From Erinaceus europaeus (taxonomy: Eukaryota > Chordata > Mammalia > Eulipotyphla > Erinaceidae), in assembly GCF_950295315.1 (NCBI RefSeq), contig NC_080185.1, positions 43,595,737-43,659,736 on the forward strand: 64,000 nucleotides of DNA. The letters are read 5' to 3'. The position numbers and the translations under genes were made by a program. The notes below the pieces were generated by a model that did no database searches, was not told where the DNA came from, and saw only the letters and a list, made by a program, of their open reading frames with translations. Positions 10,491-20,705 of the stretch are shown here, in pieces. Numbering within the stretch: position 1 is the first letter of the stretch; each line of letters opens with the position of its first letter.

Positions 10491-11813
10491 AAAAAAAAAG
10501 ATTTTTGAGGATAGTTAAATCAGCCATTAAAACACTACAAAACATTACGGTTTTTGTTTTCCTTTACAAGATTTGCATAGGGAAGACATATTTTGAAATG
10601 CCTAATTACTCCCTATTTCCCAGTCTACTTGACTATTGATGTAAGCGCACAAGGAGTACTTAAAACTGCAAAGAATATCCACACCTTTTAATCATGAAAT
10701 AAACAAGTTCGCCTATATACTATATTAGTTTAAACTTGTTTTACAAGTAGCTTTTACCATTATGACCAACTGAAGAACTAAACAGAAAATTTAGATCAAC
10801 TACAAATGAATAAACAGAATTCCAATGACCTCTATTACATCCCACCACCCCGAAAAAAAAATGTTCATTTAGCCAGTAGTTATAATTGTACTCAATATGC
10901 TGACTGACAAGTATGGAAGAAAACTGATTTGAATTCCTCCAGATTTTGTATTTTCACTTTGTGCTTATAAGCACTTAAATAATTCAAGGATAAAACCAAC
11001 AGATTAAAAATGAATACTTGAATAAATTGAGGAAATGCCAGATTATCTTTTTTAGTATTTTTAGAATTAGAAGAGCATTGTTTCTGTTCTTAGTGCACTA
11101 TTATTGAAATTACTGAAGAGGAAAAAAAAGTGCCTTGGTTACACATAATGTAGAGCAAGTCAAAAAACTCTTAACAAATTAGTATAGACAGGCATTATTG
11201 TAGATCATTCATTCATGCAAAAAAATTAAATTATATTCACTCTATGCCTATAAACCAACTCATAACCCACCTGGATCTTGGTGTCCCCAAAGTAAATCTG
11301 TAATAGAAAAAAAATGTTTTCCTTGACTATTTCCTGCATCTTATGAACAAAACACAATTTGCATTCTGAAGCAGAACAAAACATAAAAGCACAGATGTTT
11401 TATAAGTATACGGATGTAGACTTAGATTAAATTACTTAGATTCGATGAAAACACAAAACCCTAAAGGTCCTGTTTATGCCATTCGAACACAGTGACACAA
11501 GCCTGAATCAATTCCCAAAGTTCAGTAATCTAAAAAGTGGTCACACAACATTTCCCACACCCAACCCATCAATGTGCTCCTGAGCGTGAGGTAAAGAAAA
11601 CGGTTTCCATTTTGAATCAACCTTGACAGGGACAATAATGCACAAAACTCTTATTTTGCTTCCTATAATCAGTCACATTGGACCTGTTGATTCCCTAAAG
11701 TTCTCCATCTTTGCTAACACTGCCAATACTTTCAGTCTCTAATACTTCATGAGAGATTATATTCTGAAAGCTATGGAAACTACATATGGTGGCAGAAGGA
11801 TCCTTGGATTAGT
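10491..11813. other. AT-rich single-copy DNA, no gene seen
   Basis: About 1.3 kb with no lineage-specific SINE, the longest such run together with 7441-9204. Long open frames are absent. Composition would suit an intron, UTR or intergenic DNA, and nothing in the sequence decides between them. Confidence 0.6.
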
Positions 11814-11824
11814 CTTCAGTTTAC

Positions 11825-12167
11825 TTTTTTTTTTTTTTTTGGCCTCCAGGGTTGGTGCTGGGACTCAGTGCCTGTACTAGGAATCCATTGCTCCTGGAGG
11901 CTATTTTTCCCTTTTGTTGCCCTTGTTGTTTGCCGATGTTGTTGTTGTTGTTGTTGTTATTGCTGTCGTTGTTGGATAGGGCAGAGAGAAATCGAGATAG
12001 ATGGGGAAGACAGAGAGGAGGAGAGAAAGACACTGGCAGACCTGCTTTATCCTCTACAGGTGGGTGGCCGGGGGCTCGAGCCGGGATCCTTACGCGGGTC
12101 CTTGCTCTTGGCACCATGTGCACTTAGCCCCATGTGCGTTTAGCCCGCTGCGCCACCGCCCAGCCCC
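11825..12167 (-). mobile_element. SINE-A, long form, exact TSD
   Basis: Minus-strand copy with an 18-T start, (TTG)n tail and head complement. TSD cttcagtttac at 11814-11824 and 12168-12178 is exact. Within the head, ccatgtgcacttagcc is repeated as ccatgtgcgtttagcc, and the gaagc-gactcc segment of the body is deleted. Confidence 0.96.
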
Positions 12168-12178
12168 CTTCAGTTTAC

Positions 12179-12892
12179 ATCTTGAAAACGTCAGGAGATG
12201 GCATACTTCCCTGGTATAATAACCCATGTATTGTGACTTGGTCCGTGTTTATCCTATCTTCCCTGGCTCACCTTCTTCAGCTGAGTGCCATGATTTAGTG
12301 AAGTATAGCAGGCGACTAGAGATGACCGCTAAAGCCCTTCCTGAGCATGCGCCACACCTTACTGCCCTAACACGTCCTAAGTAGATTGTGCTCAGTATCC
12401 AGCCAACAATCCCTCTCGTGTCGCTTCGGTCAGGTGTCACCAAGCTCAGTATCCACACTCCAGTTTAGGGTTTGAATTAATTTGCCAGATTTTCATCCTG
12501 AAACTCATCTCTCACTCCCCCTGTCCATGATATCTAGCCTTTTGAGGGTGTCACTGACAAAGAGTAGTTGCTGTACCCAGTTTTCTTTCTACCTTTAGGG
12601 AATGTACAGCCATTCAGTTGTGTTACATGGTCTTCCTCAAAGAGGTAGAGATAGATAGATAGATATAAGAGTGCTCTATCTGTAATCTTTGGTTCTTTCT
12701 TGAAACTAATTTCCTCTCTATGACAAGCCCTCAATCTCCAGAGATACCATCAGAAGGAGCCTTAGGGGCTGACCCCTGTGAAACATTTGCTGCTATCTTC
12801 AGTAGATAAACCTGAGCTGATGCGAATGTTCTAAATTTGATTGTGGGGGTGGTAGCACATTTCTGTGAATACAGTGAAAGCCAATATACAAG
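12179..12892. other. single-copy DNA, no gene seen
   Basis: Contains a short (GATA)4 near 12649-12666. A GC-balanced part (12240-12480) has 69 open codons on the minus strand without known motif. Confidence 0.55.
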
Positions 12893-12968
12893 TTTCTTTT
12901 CTTTCTTTTATTCTTTCTTTCCCTCTTTCACTCCCTCACTCTCTTTCTCTCTTCCTCAGTCTTTTCTC
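12893..12968. repeat. polypyrimidine tract (CTTT/CTCT)
   Basis: About 75 bases of nearly pure C/T, lying at the tail side of the minus-strand SINE-F that follows. Confidence 0.85.
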
Positions 12969-12969
12969 A

Positions 12970-13141
12970 TAACCAGGGCATCACCACTCCAAACTACTTT
13001 TTTTTTCCTTTTTAGGTAGAAATACACAGAAACAAGAGATAGAGAGGGAAAAACACCACAGCGCTGAGGGCCAACCCAAGCCTGGGTCACGTGCATAGCA
13101 AAGCAAAGATCACTATCCAGGTGATCTATCTTACCAGCCCA
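12970..13141 (-). mobile_element. SINE-F, diverged
   Basis: accagggcatcaccactcca resembles the shared 3' module in reverse. caccacagcgctgagggcca, aagcctgggtcacgtgcata and actatccaggtgatctatct then give the body and head. Confidence 0.72.
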
Positions 13142-13468
13142 AAGATAGAATTATAAATGAGTGAGTTGGACTGTATGTGAAGTATACTGCCATGAAGTGA
13201 CTGAGAAAAGTGAAAAAGGGAAAGAAAAAAAAAAACAAGCTACCCAGTTTCATTCCCTTCTTTCTGGTAAACAAACAAAACCAAAAAACTATTCCTCTGT
13301 ATTCAGTGAGAGATGAGCTCCTGTGTTGCCTCAGCTGCTCTCACCAGCATGGCAGGTGTCTTGTCTAAGAATCCTATTCTATGTAGACTTGGGTTCTACT
13401 GACCAGCCAAGCATAAAAGGGAGGCCTGCTGTCCTGTTAGCCCAAGAACTCTGGTGGAGTTCTTAAAA
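13142..13468. other. single-copy DNA, no gene seen
   Basis: No repeat or gene signal recognised. Confidence 0.55.
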
Positions 13469-13480
13469 ACAGATACAGTG

Positions 13481-13801
13481 GGGACCAGGTGGTGGTGTAC
13501 ATATTACTATGCACAACAACGAGACCCAGGTTTGAGCCCTTGTTTCCCACCTGCAGCGGGGGAAGCTTCATGAGTGGTGAAGCAAGTCTGCAGATGTCTC
13601 TCTTGCTCTTTCCCTCTCTATCTTTTCCGTCTCCTCAAAATTTCTATCTGGTCTATCTAATAAAAGAGAAGGAAAAGGAAAGGGGGAGAGAAGAAATGGC
13701 TGCAGGGAGAGGTAGATTAATCATGCAGGCACCAAGCCCCATCAATAACCCCAGTGATAAAGAAAGAGGGGGGGGAAGAAAGGAAGGAAGAAAGAAAGAG
13801 A
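13481..13801 (+). mobile_element. SINE-B, long form
   Basis: Head gaccaggtggtggtgtacat, body, TCTAATAAAAG, purine stretch, then the 3' module aaatggctgcagggagaggt and gcaggcaccaagccccatca. Likely TSD agatacagtgg at 13470-13480, with agatacagagg downstream near 13804-13814. Confidence 0.88.
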
Positions 13802-13814
13802 GAGAGATACAGAG

Positions 13815-13999
13815 GATCAGACTGTGGCTTATTAGGCAAAGCTCCCACTTTTTCATAAATGAGTCCTTAGGTTCAATTCATGGCCCTACATGGAGGCATC
13901 ATAGACAGCGCTAAGAGAATGCCGTGAGGGTAGAGCAATGCGCTAGTCTCTGTCTCTCCCTATCTCTCTTCTTCTCTGTCTCTCAAAACTGAACTAAAT
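13815..13999 (+). mobile_element. SINE-E, diverged
   Basis: Old copy recognised by aggttcaattcatggcccta, catggaggcatcatagacag and gtagagcaatgcgctagtct followed by ctgtctctccc. Confidence 0.6.
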
Positions 14000-14002
14000 A
14001 TT

Positions 14003-14270
14003 GGGCCAGGAGGCAGTTCAGTGGTGTAAGAAGCCCTAGGCTGGTTTCTGGCACCACATTTTTTAAATGGGGGAGGGGAGGATGACAGACAGGACAAGAG
14101 GGGTGAGGAGGAGAGCGAAAGGATGTAAAATCCAGTTGGGGAGGTGACTTGGAGGTAGAGTGATGTATGAGGCTCTTAGCTCAATTCCCAACACCACATG
14201 GGAGCAGCACAGATAGTGAAGTAGAACTTTGCGTATCCCCTGCCTCTCTCTCTTATATCCCCCCCCTCTC
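14003..14270 (+). mobile_element. two old SINE-E/D fragments
   Basis: 14003-14065 (gccaggaggcagttcagtgg, ttctggcaccaca) and 14138-14270 (ggaggtgacttggaggtaga, tcaattcccaacaccacatg, ggagcagcacag) are separate diverged tRNA-like heads with a purine-rich stretch between them. Confidence 0.6.
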
Positions 14271-14274
14271 TCTC

Positions 14275-14425
14275 ATAGAGACAGAGAGAAATTGAAAGGG
14301 AAGAAACACTACTCAACCACTCATGAACATTCCTCCCTACAGGTGGAGAACAGAGGGCTTGAACTCTGGTCCTTGCACATAGTGATGCCTGTACTCAACC
14401 AGGTACGTGACCACCCTGCCCTGGA
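14275..14425 (-). mobile_element. SINE-B, tail missing
   Basis: catagagacagagagaaatt, aaccactcatgaacattcct, gggcttgaactctggtcctt and caaccaggtacgtgaccacc are the minus-strand body and head. Confidence 0.85.
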
Positions 14426-14487
14426 GTTCAATTTTTGAGGGACTGACTACTAATGTCCATGGTCAGCAATGTGGATAAAAGCAACGG

Positions 14488-14713
14488 GGGGGGGGGCAGG
14501 CGGTGGCGCACCTGGTTAAGCGCACACATTACGGTGCGCAAGGATCCGGGTTCAAGTCCCTGGTCCCCACCTGCAGGGGGAAAGCTTCACGTTCACGAGT
14601 GGTGAAGCAGGTCTGCAGGTTTCTCTCTGTCTCTCTTCTGCACTATGTTCCCTCCCCTCACAATTTCTCTCTGTCTCTATTCAAAATCAATAAAGATTAA
14701 AAAAAAAAAAAAC
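14488..14713 (+). mobile_element. SINE-B, well preserved
   Basis: Near-consensus head caggcggtggcgcacctggt, B box ggttcaagtcc, AATCAATAAAG and a 14-base A-tail. A four-to-six-base duplication (cacgttcacg) lies in the gaagcttcacgagtgg region. Confidence 0.95.
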
Positions 14714-15112
14714 AGAAGCCAATAAAGTGTTAAGTCCCAACAGGGAGGAATCAGAGCCTGCAGTTCGGGGAGTCTAGGGCCACCCCAAATTAAGTGGGTG
14801 GGAACAGCCCAGCAAGTTGGAGAGCAGCATGCGCTGAGGCAAGGAGGTTGAACAGTTTCCTGGGGCAGGGGCCTGGGGAGCCAACAGAGGTTTTTGAAAT
14901 GAAGGGAATGACACCAACAGATGCTTTACTCATATTTATGCACCGAGAAGTTAGCAGGTCAGTGCTAATGGAAATTAATCCAGAAAATGACAGCATAAGC
15001 TGAAAATCCACCCCACTGGCTCTACTGCCAGGAGTGTTACACCCGGACTATGGAAAACTACTCACTTGGCATTGCATATGACAGTATTGAGGAAAAGTAA
15101 AAAAGAGCTCTG
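14714..15112. other. single-copy DNA with a possible ancient repeat
   Basis: 14830-14960 (aaggaggttgaacagtttcc, tggggcaggggcc, ttttgaaatgaagggaatga) follows the same old mammalian repeat type as 8229-8362 and 46960-47090, weakly. Short complementary open frames (69 and 73 codons) here are not supported as genes. Confidence 0.45.
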
Positions 15113-15321
15113 TTGTTTTGTTTTATTTTAATGAAGAGAGGGAGAGGAGAGGGAGAGAGAGAGAGGGAGGGAGGGAGGGAGGGAAGAAAGGGGAAAAAGA
15201 AAGGTAGGGGGGAGAAGTACATTGCTCAGCTGTGACTTATGGTGGTTCTGGGGACTGAACCTGGGACCTCAAAGACTCAGTCTTTTGCAGAATCATTCAT
15301 TAAGCTGTCTCCCCAGCCCCC
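15113..15321 (-). mobile_element. SINE-D with purine expansion
   Basis: tacattgctcagctgtgact, tatggtggttctggggactg, aacctgggacctcaaagact and ttaagctgtctccccagccc. The GA part has grown into gggagggagg and aaagggg repeats (about 15134-15215). Confidence 0.9.
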
Positions 15322-15365
15322 AGTGAGAACTCTCTTTATGTGAAGAATGTCTTTCAGAAAAAGAG

Positions 15366-15425
15366 GGGAGGAGAGAATGGAACAGAATACAAAACAGAAC
15401 CGAATAGAGTGGAATAGAATGAAAT
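15366..15425. repeat. degenerate GGAAT-like pentanucleotide array
   Basis: Imperfect units ggaac, agaat, ggaat, agaat recur about every five to ten bases. It is too short and impure to call a satellite. Confidence 0.5.
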
Positions 15426-15433
15426 GTTTATGG

Positions 15434-15555
15434 CGGGGGGGGGGGGGGCAGCACAGTGGTTCTGCAAAAAAGAGTTTCATACTCAAGGCTCCAAAGTCCT
15501 GCGTTCAAATACACAGTCCCACTGTAAGACAGAACTGAGCGATGCTCCAGTTAAA
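15434..15555 (+). mobile_element. SINE-D, diverged
   Basis: Starts after a 16-base G run: gcagcacagtggttctgcaa, tactcaaggctccaaagtcc, tgcgttcaaatacacagtcc, actgagcgatgctcc. Confidence 0.7.
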
Positions 15556-15559
15556 AAAT

Positions 15560-15842
15560 GTCAGGAGGTATGGTAGTGGGTTAAACGCATGTGGCTCGAA
15601 GCACAAGGAAGGGGTAAGGATCCCAGTTCAAGCCCCGGACTCCCCACCTGCAGGGGAGTCACTTCACAAGTGGTGAAGCAGGTCTGCAGGTGTCTTTCTT
15701 TCTCTCCCCCTCTCTGTCTTCCCTTCCTCTCTCCATTTCTCTCTGTCACATCTAACAACAACATCAATGACAATAATAACTACAACAATAAAGCAACAAG
15801 GGAAACAAAAGGGAAAATAAATAAACATTAAAAAATTTTAAA
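15560..15842 (+). mobile_element. SINE-A, short form
   Basis: Head slightly worn (ggaggtatggtagtgggtta), the rest clear down to gcaacaagggaaacaaaagg and an AT-rich tail. Confidence 0.92.
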
Positions 15843-16477
15843 TATATCTTCTTAAAAAAACAATTGTAATCAAAATCAAAAATCAATTTAAGATGAAAGA
15901 ATGTCTTTGCATTTCCCCCGGAGTAACGGAGATTCAATCAGCCTGCACAATTCACTTTGCAAAGCTCAGCTGCCACCAGCTGCATTTGTTTCCAACAGCT
16001 TTTCCAAGGCTAATTTGACCCCAAATGGTTAACCCAATGAAAATGAAATCAGATCACACAGTTTGTTTGGTTTCAAGCCTGCAAATGGCTCACTATGGAC
16101 TATAAAGGGGAAAAAAAGAGAGATAGAGGCCCCAACTGTTTAGTAAAGATGGTAAGATCCTTAGCAATAGGGAACTCGTCTCCCAGAATCCAGAATCCAA
16201 CCCATGCCTCCATGCCTTCTTCACACCATAGTGAGAAGATCACCCAGTGTGACATTAGGGAACCCACCTTAGTAGATTCTGAACCCTCACCTACCCCCCT
16301 CCATCCCGAGATGTCTAGAAACTGCCCTATCTACTTAGGTACACATGGCCACTTTCTCCTACCCAAGGTTATTCGCCTTCTCAAACCCAGAGCAGTTACT
16401 TGCCCCCCCCCCCACCAGCCTAGCTCCATCAGGAAGTGCAAAACTGCAGTGCCTTGACCCCGACTTAGAAAAAGTCA
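15843..16477. other. single-copy DNA, possible conserved noncoding element
   Basis: 15895-16090 is free of repeats and has E-box cores (two cagctg near 15968 and 15979), a gtctttgcat octamer-like site and aatttgacc. I infer possible enhancer character only from texture. The 120-codon frame at 16095-16457 has no known motif. Confidence 0.4.
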
Positions 16478-16867
16478 GGGGATGAAGAGTCCTTGTCTTA
16501 TAATGATCCTGAAAGTGGAAAAGGGGAACTCAGTTACATTGCTGGTGGGAATACAACCTCTCTGGAAAATAATAAAAAGAATCCTTAAACAACAATGTCA
16601 AATACCTTGTGATCAAGCAACACTACTACTAGGCATATACCCACAGTATGTGGAACCATTAATTCAAAGGGCTATATGCCCCTGTAAGTTCACAATCACC
16701 AAAGAGTGGAAGCGGAAGCAGCCTAAATACCTATCAACAGATGACTGACTACAGAGGGTATGGGATATATATTCAGCAACTAAAAGAAGATGATCTTGTG
16801 TCCTTCAGGACAAAATGGATGGAACTGGAGGTGACTATGGTTAGTGATGTAAGTAAGGACTTAGAGA
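16478..16867 (+). mobile_element. L1 ORF2 end, decayed
   Basis: Hallmarks in order: ttgctggtgggaatacaacc, tctggaaaataataaaaag, aggcatatacccacagtatg, aaatacctatcaacagatga, ggacaaaatggatggaactg. This is the end of the L1 reverse-transcriptase ORF, now broken by stops and indels and not functional. Confidence 0.9.
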
Positions 16868-17010
16868 CAACTAGTAGCCCTAGCAATAACCCTGGTGCTA
16901 AAAACATAAAACCAAATTACAAAGTTGGCCTAGGGTGGTGAAATCACAGATGCATGAAGCCCCAGCTCCACAAAAAGAAAGATGAAATAAACCTGAGGGC
17001 AAGAATGACT
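16868..17010 (+). mobile_element. SINE 3'-module scraps in L1
   Basis: ctagcaataaccctggtgct with an A-rich tail, then gggtggtgaaatcacagatg and catgaagccccagctc, look like two remnants of the 3' module used by SINE-A, B and E. Confidence 0.5.
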
Positions 17011-17386
17011 CAAGCCAGACTTCACTAGCACCAGTCATGGGTTCCCAGTGCCAAACTCCCTCCTCAACAATCTCTCCACCGCCACCGCCACCACCACCAC
17101 CTATGTATGTTTCTTTTCCTGCAGGTGGAGAAAATCAAGACTGGGAACTCTCAGGCTTCATTTACAGGGACAGCAACTCTAGGATTCCACCAGGAGATAA
17201 CTCACACAGTAAGTTAGCCCCAGCAACACAGAGGACATTGGAGGAGGTGGTGGTGCGGCATCTTCTCTCCCACTCCCTCCCTTCTAAAAAAGGAATGACA
17301 ATTGATCATGGAAAGGCATTGAGCAGTGGGAGCACATGGGCACTAGACCCTGGTACTGAATTATTGGTTTTCTTTCTTTTTTCTTT
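17011..17386. other. single-copy DNA with an exon-like segment
   Basis: Contains a (CCACCG/CCA)n stretch at 17077-17101 and an 84-bp open segment 17125-17208 bounded by tttcttttcctgcag and gtaagt. I do not call it an exon: no neighbouring exon or protein match supports it. Confidence 0.35.
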
Positions 17387-17690
17387 TTTTAATATTTATT
17401 TATTCCCTTTTGTTGCCCTTGTTGTTGTTTTTTATTGTTGTAGTCATTATTTTTTATTATTTTTGCTGTTGTTATTGATGTCGTCATTGTTGGATAGGAC
17501 AGAGAGAATAGAGAGAGGAGGGGAAGACAGAGAGGGGAAGAGAAAGATAGACACCTGAAGACCTACTTTACCACCTGTGAAGCAACTCCCCTTCAGGTGG
17601 GGAGCCGGGTTCCTGAACCAGGATCCTCATGCCAATCCTTGCGCTTTGCGCCACCTGCGCTTGAGCCGCTGCTGTTACCACCTGACTCCC
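17387..17690 (-). mobile_element. SINE-A, short form
   Basis: Minus-strand copy from aatatttatttattcccttt through (TTG)-rich tail to ctgttaccacctgactccc. Confidence 0.95.
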
Positions 17691-17701
17691 TCTCTTTTTT
17701 T

Positions 17702-17905
17702 CTTTTTCTTCTCTCTCTCTCTCTTTTTTAAGATAGAGAGAAATCTAGGAAGAGGAGACAGGGAGGGAAAAAGAAAGAGAAACACCTTGAGCACCACTCG
17801 TGAAGTTTCCCTGTGCCTCATGCAGGTGGGGACCGGGGGGCTGAACTTGGCTCCTTGTGCACTGTACCGTGTACATTCAACCAACTGTGCCACCACCTGG
17901 GTCTC
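17702..17905 (-). mobile_element. SINE-B
   Basis: aagatagagagaaatctagg, actcgtgaagtttccctgtg, catgcaggtggggaccgggg, ctgtgccaccacctggg. It follows directly on the head of a minus-strand SINE-A. Confidence 0.9.
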
Positions 17906-17939
17906 TAGAACTGAATTTAAAAAATAATAATAATAATAA

Positions 17940-18190
17940 ATGCTGGAGAGGTGGTTCAGTGGTAGAGAGCAGGGTTTGTATATGCAAGATCTCCAGGTTC
18001 AGTTTTGCATATATACTGATGCTCTGGGTATCCCTCTCTCTCTCTAAATCAAGAGAGAGCACAATGATACTGCAAAAAAAAATCTTACGTCTGAGGCAGG
18101 TTCAATCCCCTGCACTGGTCTCTGTGTGTGTGTGTGTGTCATTAAAATAAAAATAAAATAAAAGTAAGTAAAATTAAAAATAAGTAAAAT
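17940..18190 (+). mobile_element. two adjacent SINE-D-like copies
   Basis: First copy 17940-18057 (ggagaggtggttcagtggta, atctccaggttcag), second 18058-18190 (tctgaggcaggttcaatccc, ctgcactggtctctg, (TG)9, then AAATAAAATAAAA). Confidence 0.7.
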
Positions 18191-18344
18191 ATTTAAATAT
18201 ATATCATTAATACATGAGTTTCAAAAAACATGGGCTCTCCTGGGGTTTCAGTTCTGCCTTCAAGGCTTCAGTTACTTAATATTAGCTCCCCATGCCATGG
18301 GTTATGGAAAAGCAAGACAACTGAGATTTCACAAATGGAGCAAC

Positions 18345-18477
18345 CCTCCAGAGACAGAAAGGCAGAAAGAGAGCGAAAGAGATCACAGTTCCTCCAGTGC
18401 AGTGGGGGCCAGACTGGAACCTGGGTCAAGCAGATGGCAAACACCACAACTATCCCAATGAGCAATTTCGCCAGCCA
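18345..18477 (-). mobile_element. SINE-F
   Basis: agttcctccagtgcagtggg, ggccagactggaacctgggt, caagcagatggcaaacacca, atgagcaatttcgccagcc give the minus-strand body and head. Confidence 0.82.
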
Positions 18478-18596
18478 GGAGAAACTCTTGTCTTTCAGTA
18501 GTAACATCCTGCAGGATTCGAGTTGCGTGATACAAGGACCATGATGCTGAATCAAACAGATGTCCCCACACTGATGCTAACAACACAGTGTTAAGA

Positions 18597-19075
18597 CGTT
18601 AGCCAGAGAGGTGATGCAGCGTTATACCTCAGACGTTGCATGTACAAACAAGGTCCTGGGTTTGAACTCCAATGCCACACATGAAGCAAGGACAAAAAGA
18701 CAAAAACAGGGAGTTGGGCAGTAGCACAGTGGGTTAAGCACACATGGCACAAAGCGCAAGGACGGGCATAAGGATCCCAGTTCGAGTCCCCAGGTCTCCA
18801 CCTGCAGGAAGGTAGCTTCATAGGCGGTGAAGCAGGTCTGCAGGTGTCTATCTTTCTCTCCCCTTCTCTGTCTTCTCCTCCTCTCTCCATTTCTCTCTGT
18901 CCTATCTAAGAACCGATGACAACATCAATAACAACAACAATAACTACAACAACAATAAAAAAACAAGGGCAACAAAAGGGAAAAAAATATATATATAATA
19001 TACTTTTAAAAAGACAAAAACAGAGTATCACAAATGTCAGAGCAGTGCTCTGGTCTCCCTCTCTCACACACACCA
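18597..19075 (+). mobile_element. SINE-D split by SINE-A
   Basis: Left part to 18709 (gagaggtgatgcagcgttat, ggtcctgggtttgaactcca), right part from 19024 (gtcagagcagtgctctggtc). The inserted SINE-A accounts for the gap, so SINE-D is older. Confidence 0.85.
18710..19007 (+). mobile_element. SINE-A with exact 16-bp TSD
   Basis: Complete short-form copy ending in (AT)n/A-rich tail. TSD aaaaagacaaaaacag at 18694-18709 and 19008-19023 is exact. Confidence 0.97.
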
Positions 19076-19094
19076 TATTGATTTCTATTTTCAG

Positions 19095-19233
19095 ATAGAG
19101 ACAGTGAGGCAGAGAAACAGTGAGAGAGATCAAGGCATGGAAGCTTCCTTCAGTGTAATGAGGACCAGGCTCAAATCTTGGTCATGCACAAGGCAGAACA
19201 GCAAACTATTTGAGTGAGTTATTTCACTGGCCC
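19095..19233 (-). mobile_element. SINE-F
   Basis: aagcttccttcagtgtaatg, aggaccaggctcaaatcttg, gtcatgcacaaggcagaaca, tgagttatttcactggccca. Confidence 0.85.
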
Positions 19234-19491
19234 ATATACACCATTTTTAAAACTTCATCTTAATTCCCCCACATCATTCCATGGCCATTTGGCAGCCAAC
19301 ACCTTTTGGGTTGCTACTTCCTTCCTCATGTGGTTACTAACCTAGAGCTTACAGTAATACTTAGACGGGATTCTGGGGGTGTGAAGCTGGAATCCTATGG
19401 ATGCTGTTTGGATACCTTTCCTGGGAAAGGATATAAAGTTTTCGAGGATCTCAAAGGAAATTGGGTGTGTGGTTCAAATCTACTCCCTGAG

Positions 19492-19722
19492 GCTGGCTGG
19501 TGGCACACCTGGTTAAGGGCATACATTACATTGTGCAAGGGCCCCAGCTCAAGAGCCCCCAGTCCCCACCTACAAGAGGGAAGTTTCAAGAGTGGTAAAG
19601 GAGAAATGCAGGTGTCTCTCTTTTCTCCCTCTCCCTCTCTGTCTCCTCCTATCCCCTGGATTTCTCTGTCTCTATCCAAAAGAAAATATTTAAAGAAACA
19701 GAAAATTAAAAAAAAAAAAAAC
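19492..19722 (+). mobile_element. SINE-B
   Basis: gctggctggtggcacacctg, gtgcaagggccccagctcaa, ccccacctacaagagggaag, tctctgtctctatccaaaag and a 13-base A-tail. The 257 bp before it (19234-19491) hold nothing recognisable. Confidence 0.92.
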
Positions 19723-19828
19723 CCTACCCCAACTAGCTTCATAGAAAGGCTGCATTATTCACTAAGAGATTCATGGGCTTGTGTAATCATTAAAGTGATA
19801 CAGGATCACTGAAGAATCTTACTTTCTT

Positions 19829-20092
19829 TTACTTTTCCAAGAAGACAAGAGAGAAATTGAGAGCAGAGAGGGAGAGGGTGAGGGTGAGGGAAAGGGAGAG
19901 GGAGAGGGAGAGGGAGAGGGAGAGGGAGAGGGAGAGGGAGAGGGAGAGGGAGAGAGAGAAAGTTAGACACCTGCAGCCTTGCTTCGCCACTCCTGAAGCA
20001 TCCCTCCAGCAGGTGGAAGTGGCAGTTCAAACTCAGGGCCTTGTGCATGGTGATGTGTGTGCTTAATCGGGCGTGCCACTGCCTGGTCCCTG
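19829..20092 (-). mobile_element. SINE-B with expanded (GGGAGA)n, exact TSD
   Basis: Minus-strand copy in which the gagagggagag segment has expanded to about 15 hexamers (19866-19954). TSD agaatcttactttctt at 19813-19828 and 20093-20108 is exact, and a third copy of its first 14 bases lies at 20325-20338. Confidence 0.96.
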
Positions 20093-20108
20093 AGAATCTT
20101 ACTTTCTT

Positions 20109-20324
20109 GAGTCCCCAGCTTCCCACCTGTGGGGGAGGGGGGTCACTCCACAAGCAGTGAAGCAGATCTGCAGGTGTCTCTCTTTCTCTCCCCCGTCTTC
20201 CCCTCCTCTCTCCATTTCTCTGTCCTATTCAACAACTATGACATCAGTAACAACAACAATAACTACAACAACAATAAAAAGCATGGGTAACAAAAGGGAA
20301 AATAAATCAATAAATAAAATAAAA
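20109..20324 (+). mobile_element. SINE-A, 5'-truncated
   Basis: Lacks the tRNA head: starts at gagtccccagcttcccacct. Body, AAC-rich tail and (AAAT) end are present. It is followed by agaatcttactttc, the same target sequence that flanks the neighbouring SINE-B. Confidence 0.93.
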
Positions 20325-20705
20325 AGAATCTTACTTTCAAAATTACCCGCCCCCCCAAAAAAAAGTCACTTAGACTTGGATATATGGGTAACCAATGGGG
20401 CCATTTTCATGTTCTTCCATCTTTTTTTTTCCTGTTCCTTCCAATTTGAATTATATTGTTTATTTCTTGTAGTAACACTGTCCAAATAATATGAATTTCA
20501 GAGTATAAAGCATTTGGAACTAGTGTTCCCAAATTCTTCTGATTGCCAAGACACATATGCTAACAAATATCTGAGCATCTGTTATGTGCCTTGACAAATT
20601 AGCCCAAAAGGAAGAGAGGTAAATCCTTATCCCAGTTCACAGGCAAGATGGTAAAAGTTCCAGGGGTTTCAATCGGCTATGTGAAGCCTCACCTAAAAGA
20701 AAGAA
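20325..20705. other. single-copy DNA, possible MIR inside
   Basis: No gene seen. An (A)n/(C)n run at 20349-20364 follows the SINE tail. See the MIR-like fragment at 20560-20650. Confidence 0.5.
20560..20650 (+). mobile_element. MIR-like fragment
   Basis: gagcatctgttatgtgcctt, then atccttatcccagttcacag and gcaagatgg follow the MIR order (tactatgtgcc, ttatccccattttacag, atgagg). Weak but in the right order and spacing. Confidence 0.45.

Noticed and set aside
12249..12458. GC-balanced open frame suggesting an exon
   Set aside because: No splice sites in phase and no similarity I recognise.
16095..16457. 120-codon open frame
   Set aside because: Proline-rich from C runs. It stops before the L1 remnant, and no family is recognised.
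17037..17558. 173-codon open frame
   Set aside because: Its 3' half is the reverse of a SINE-A and its proline run is a CCA/CCG repeat.
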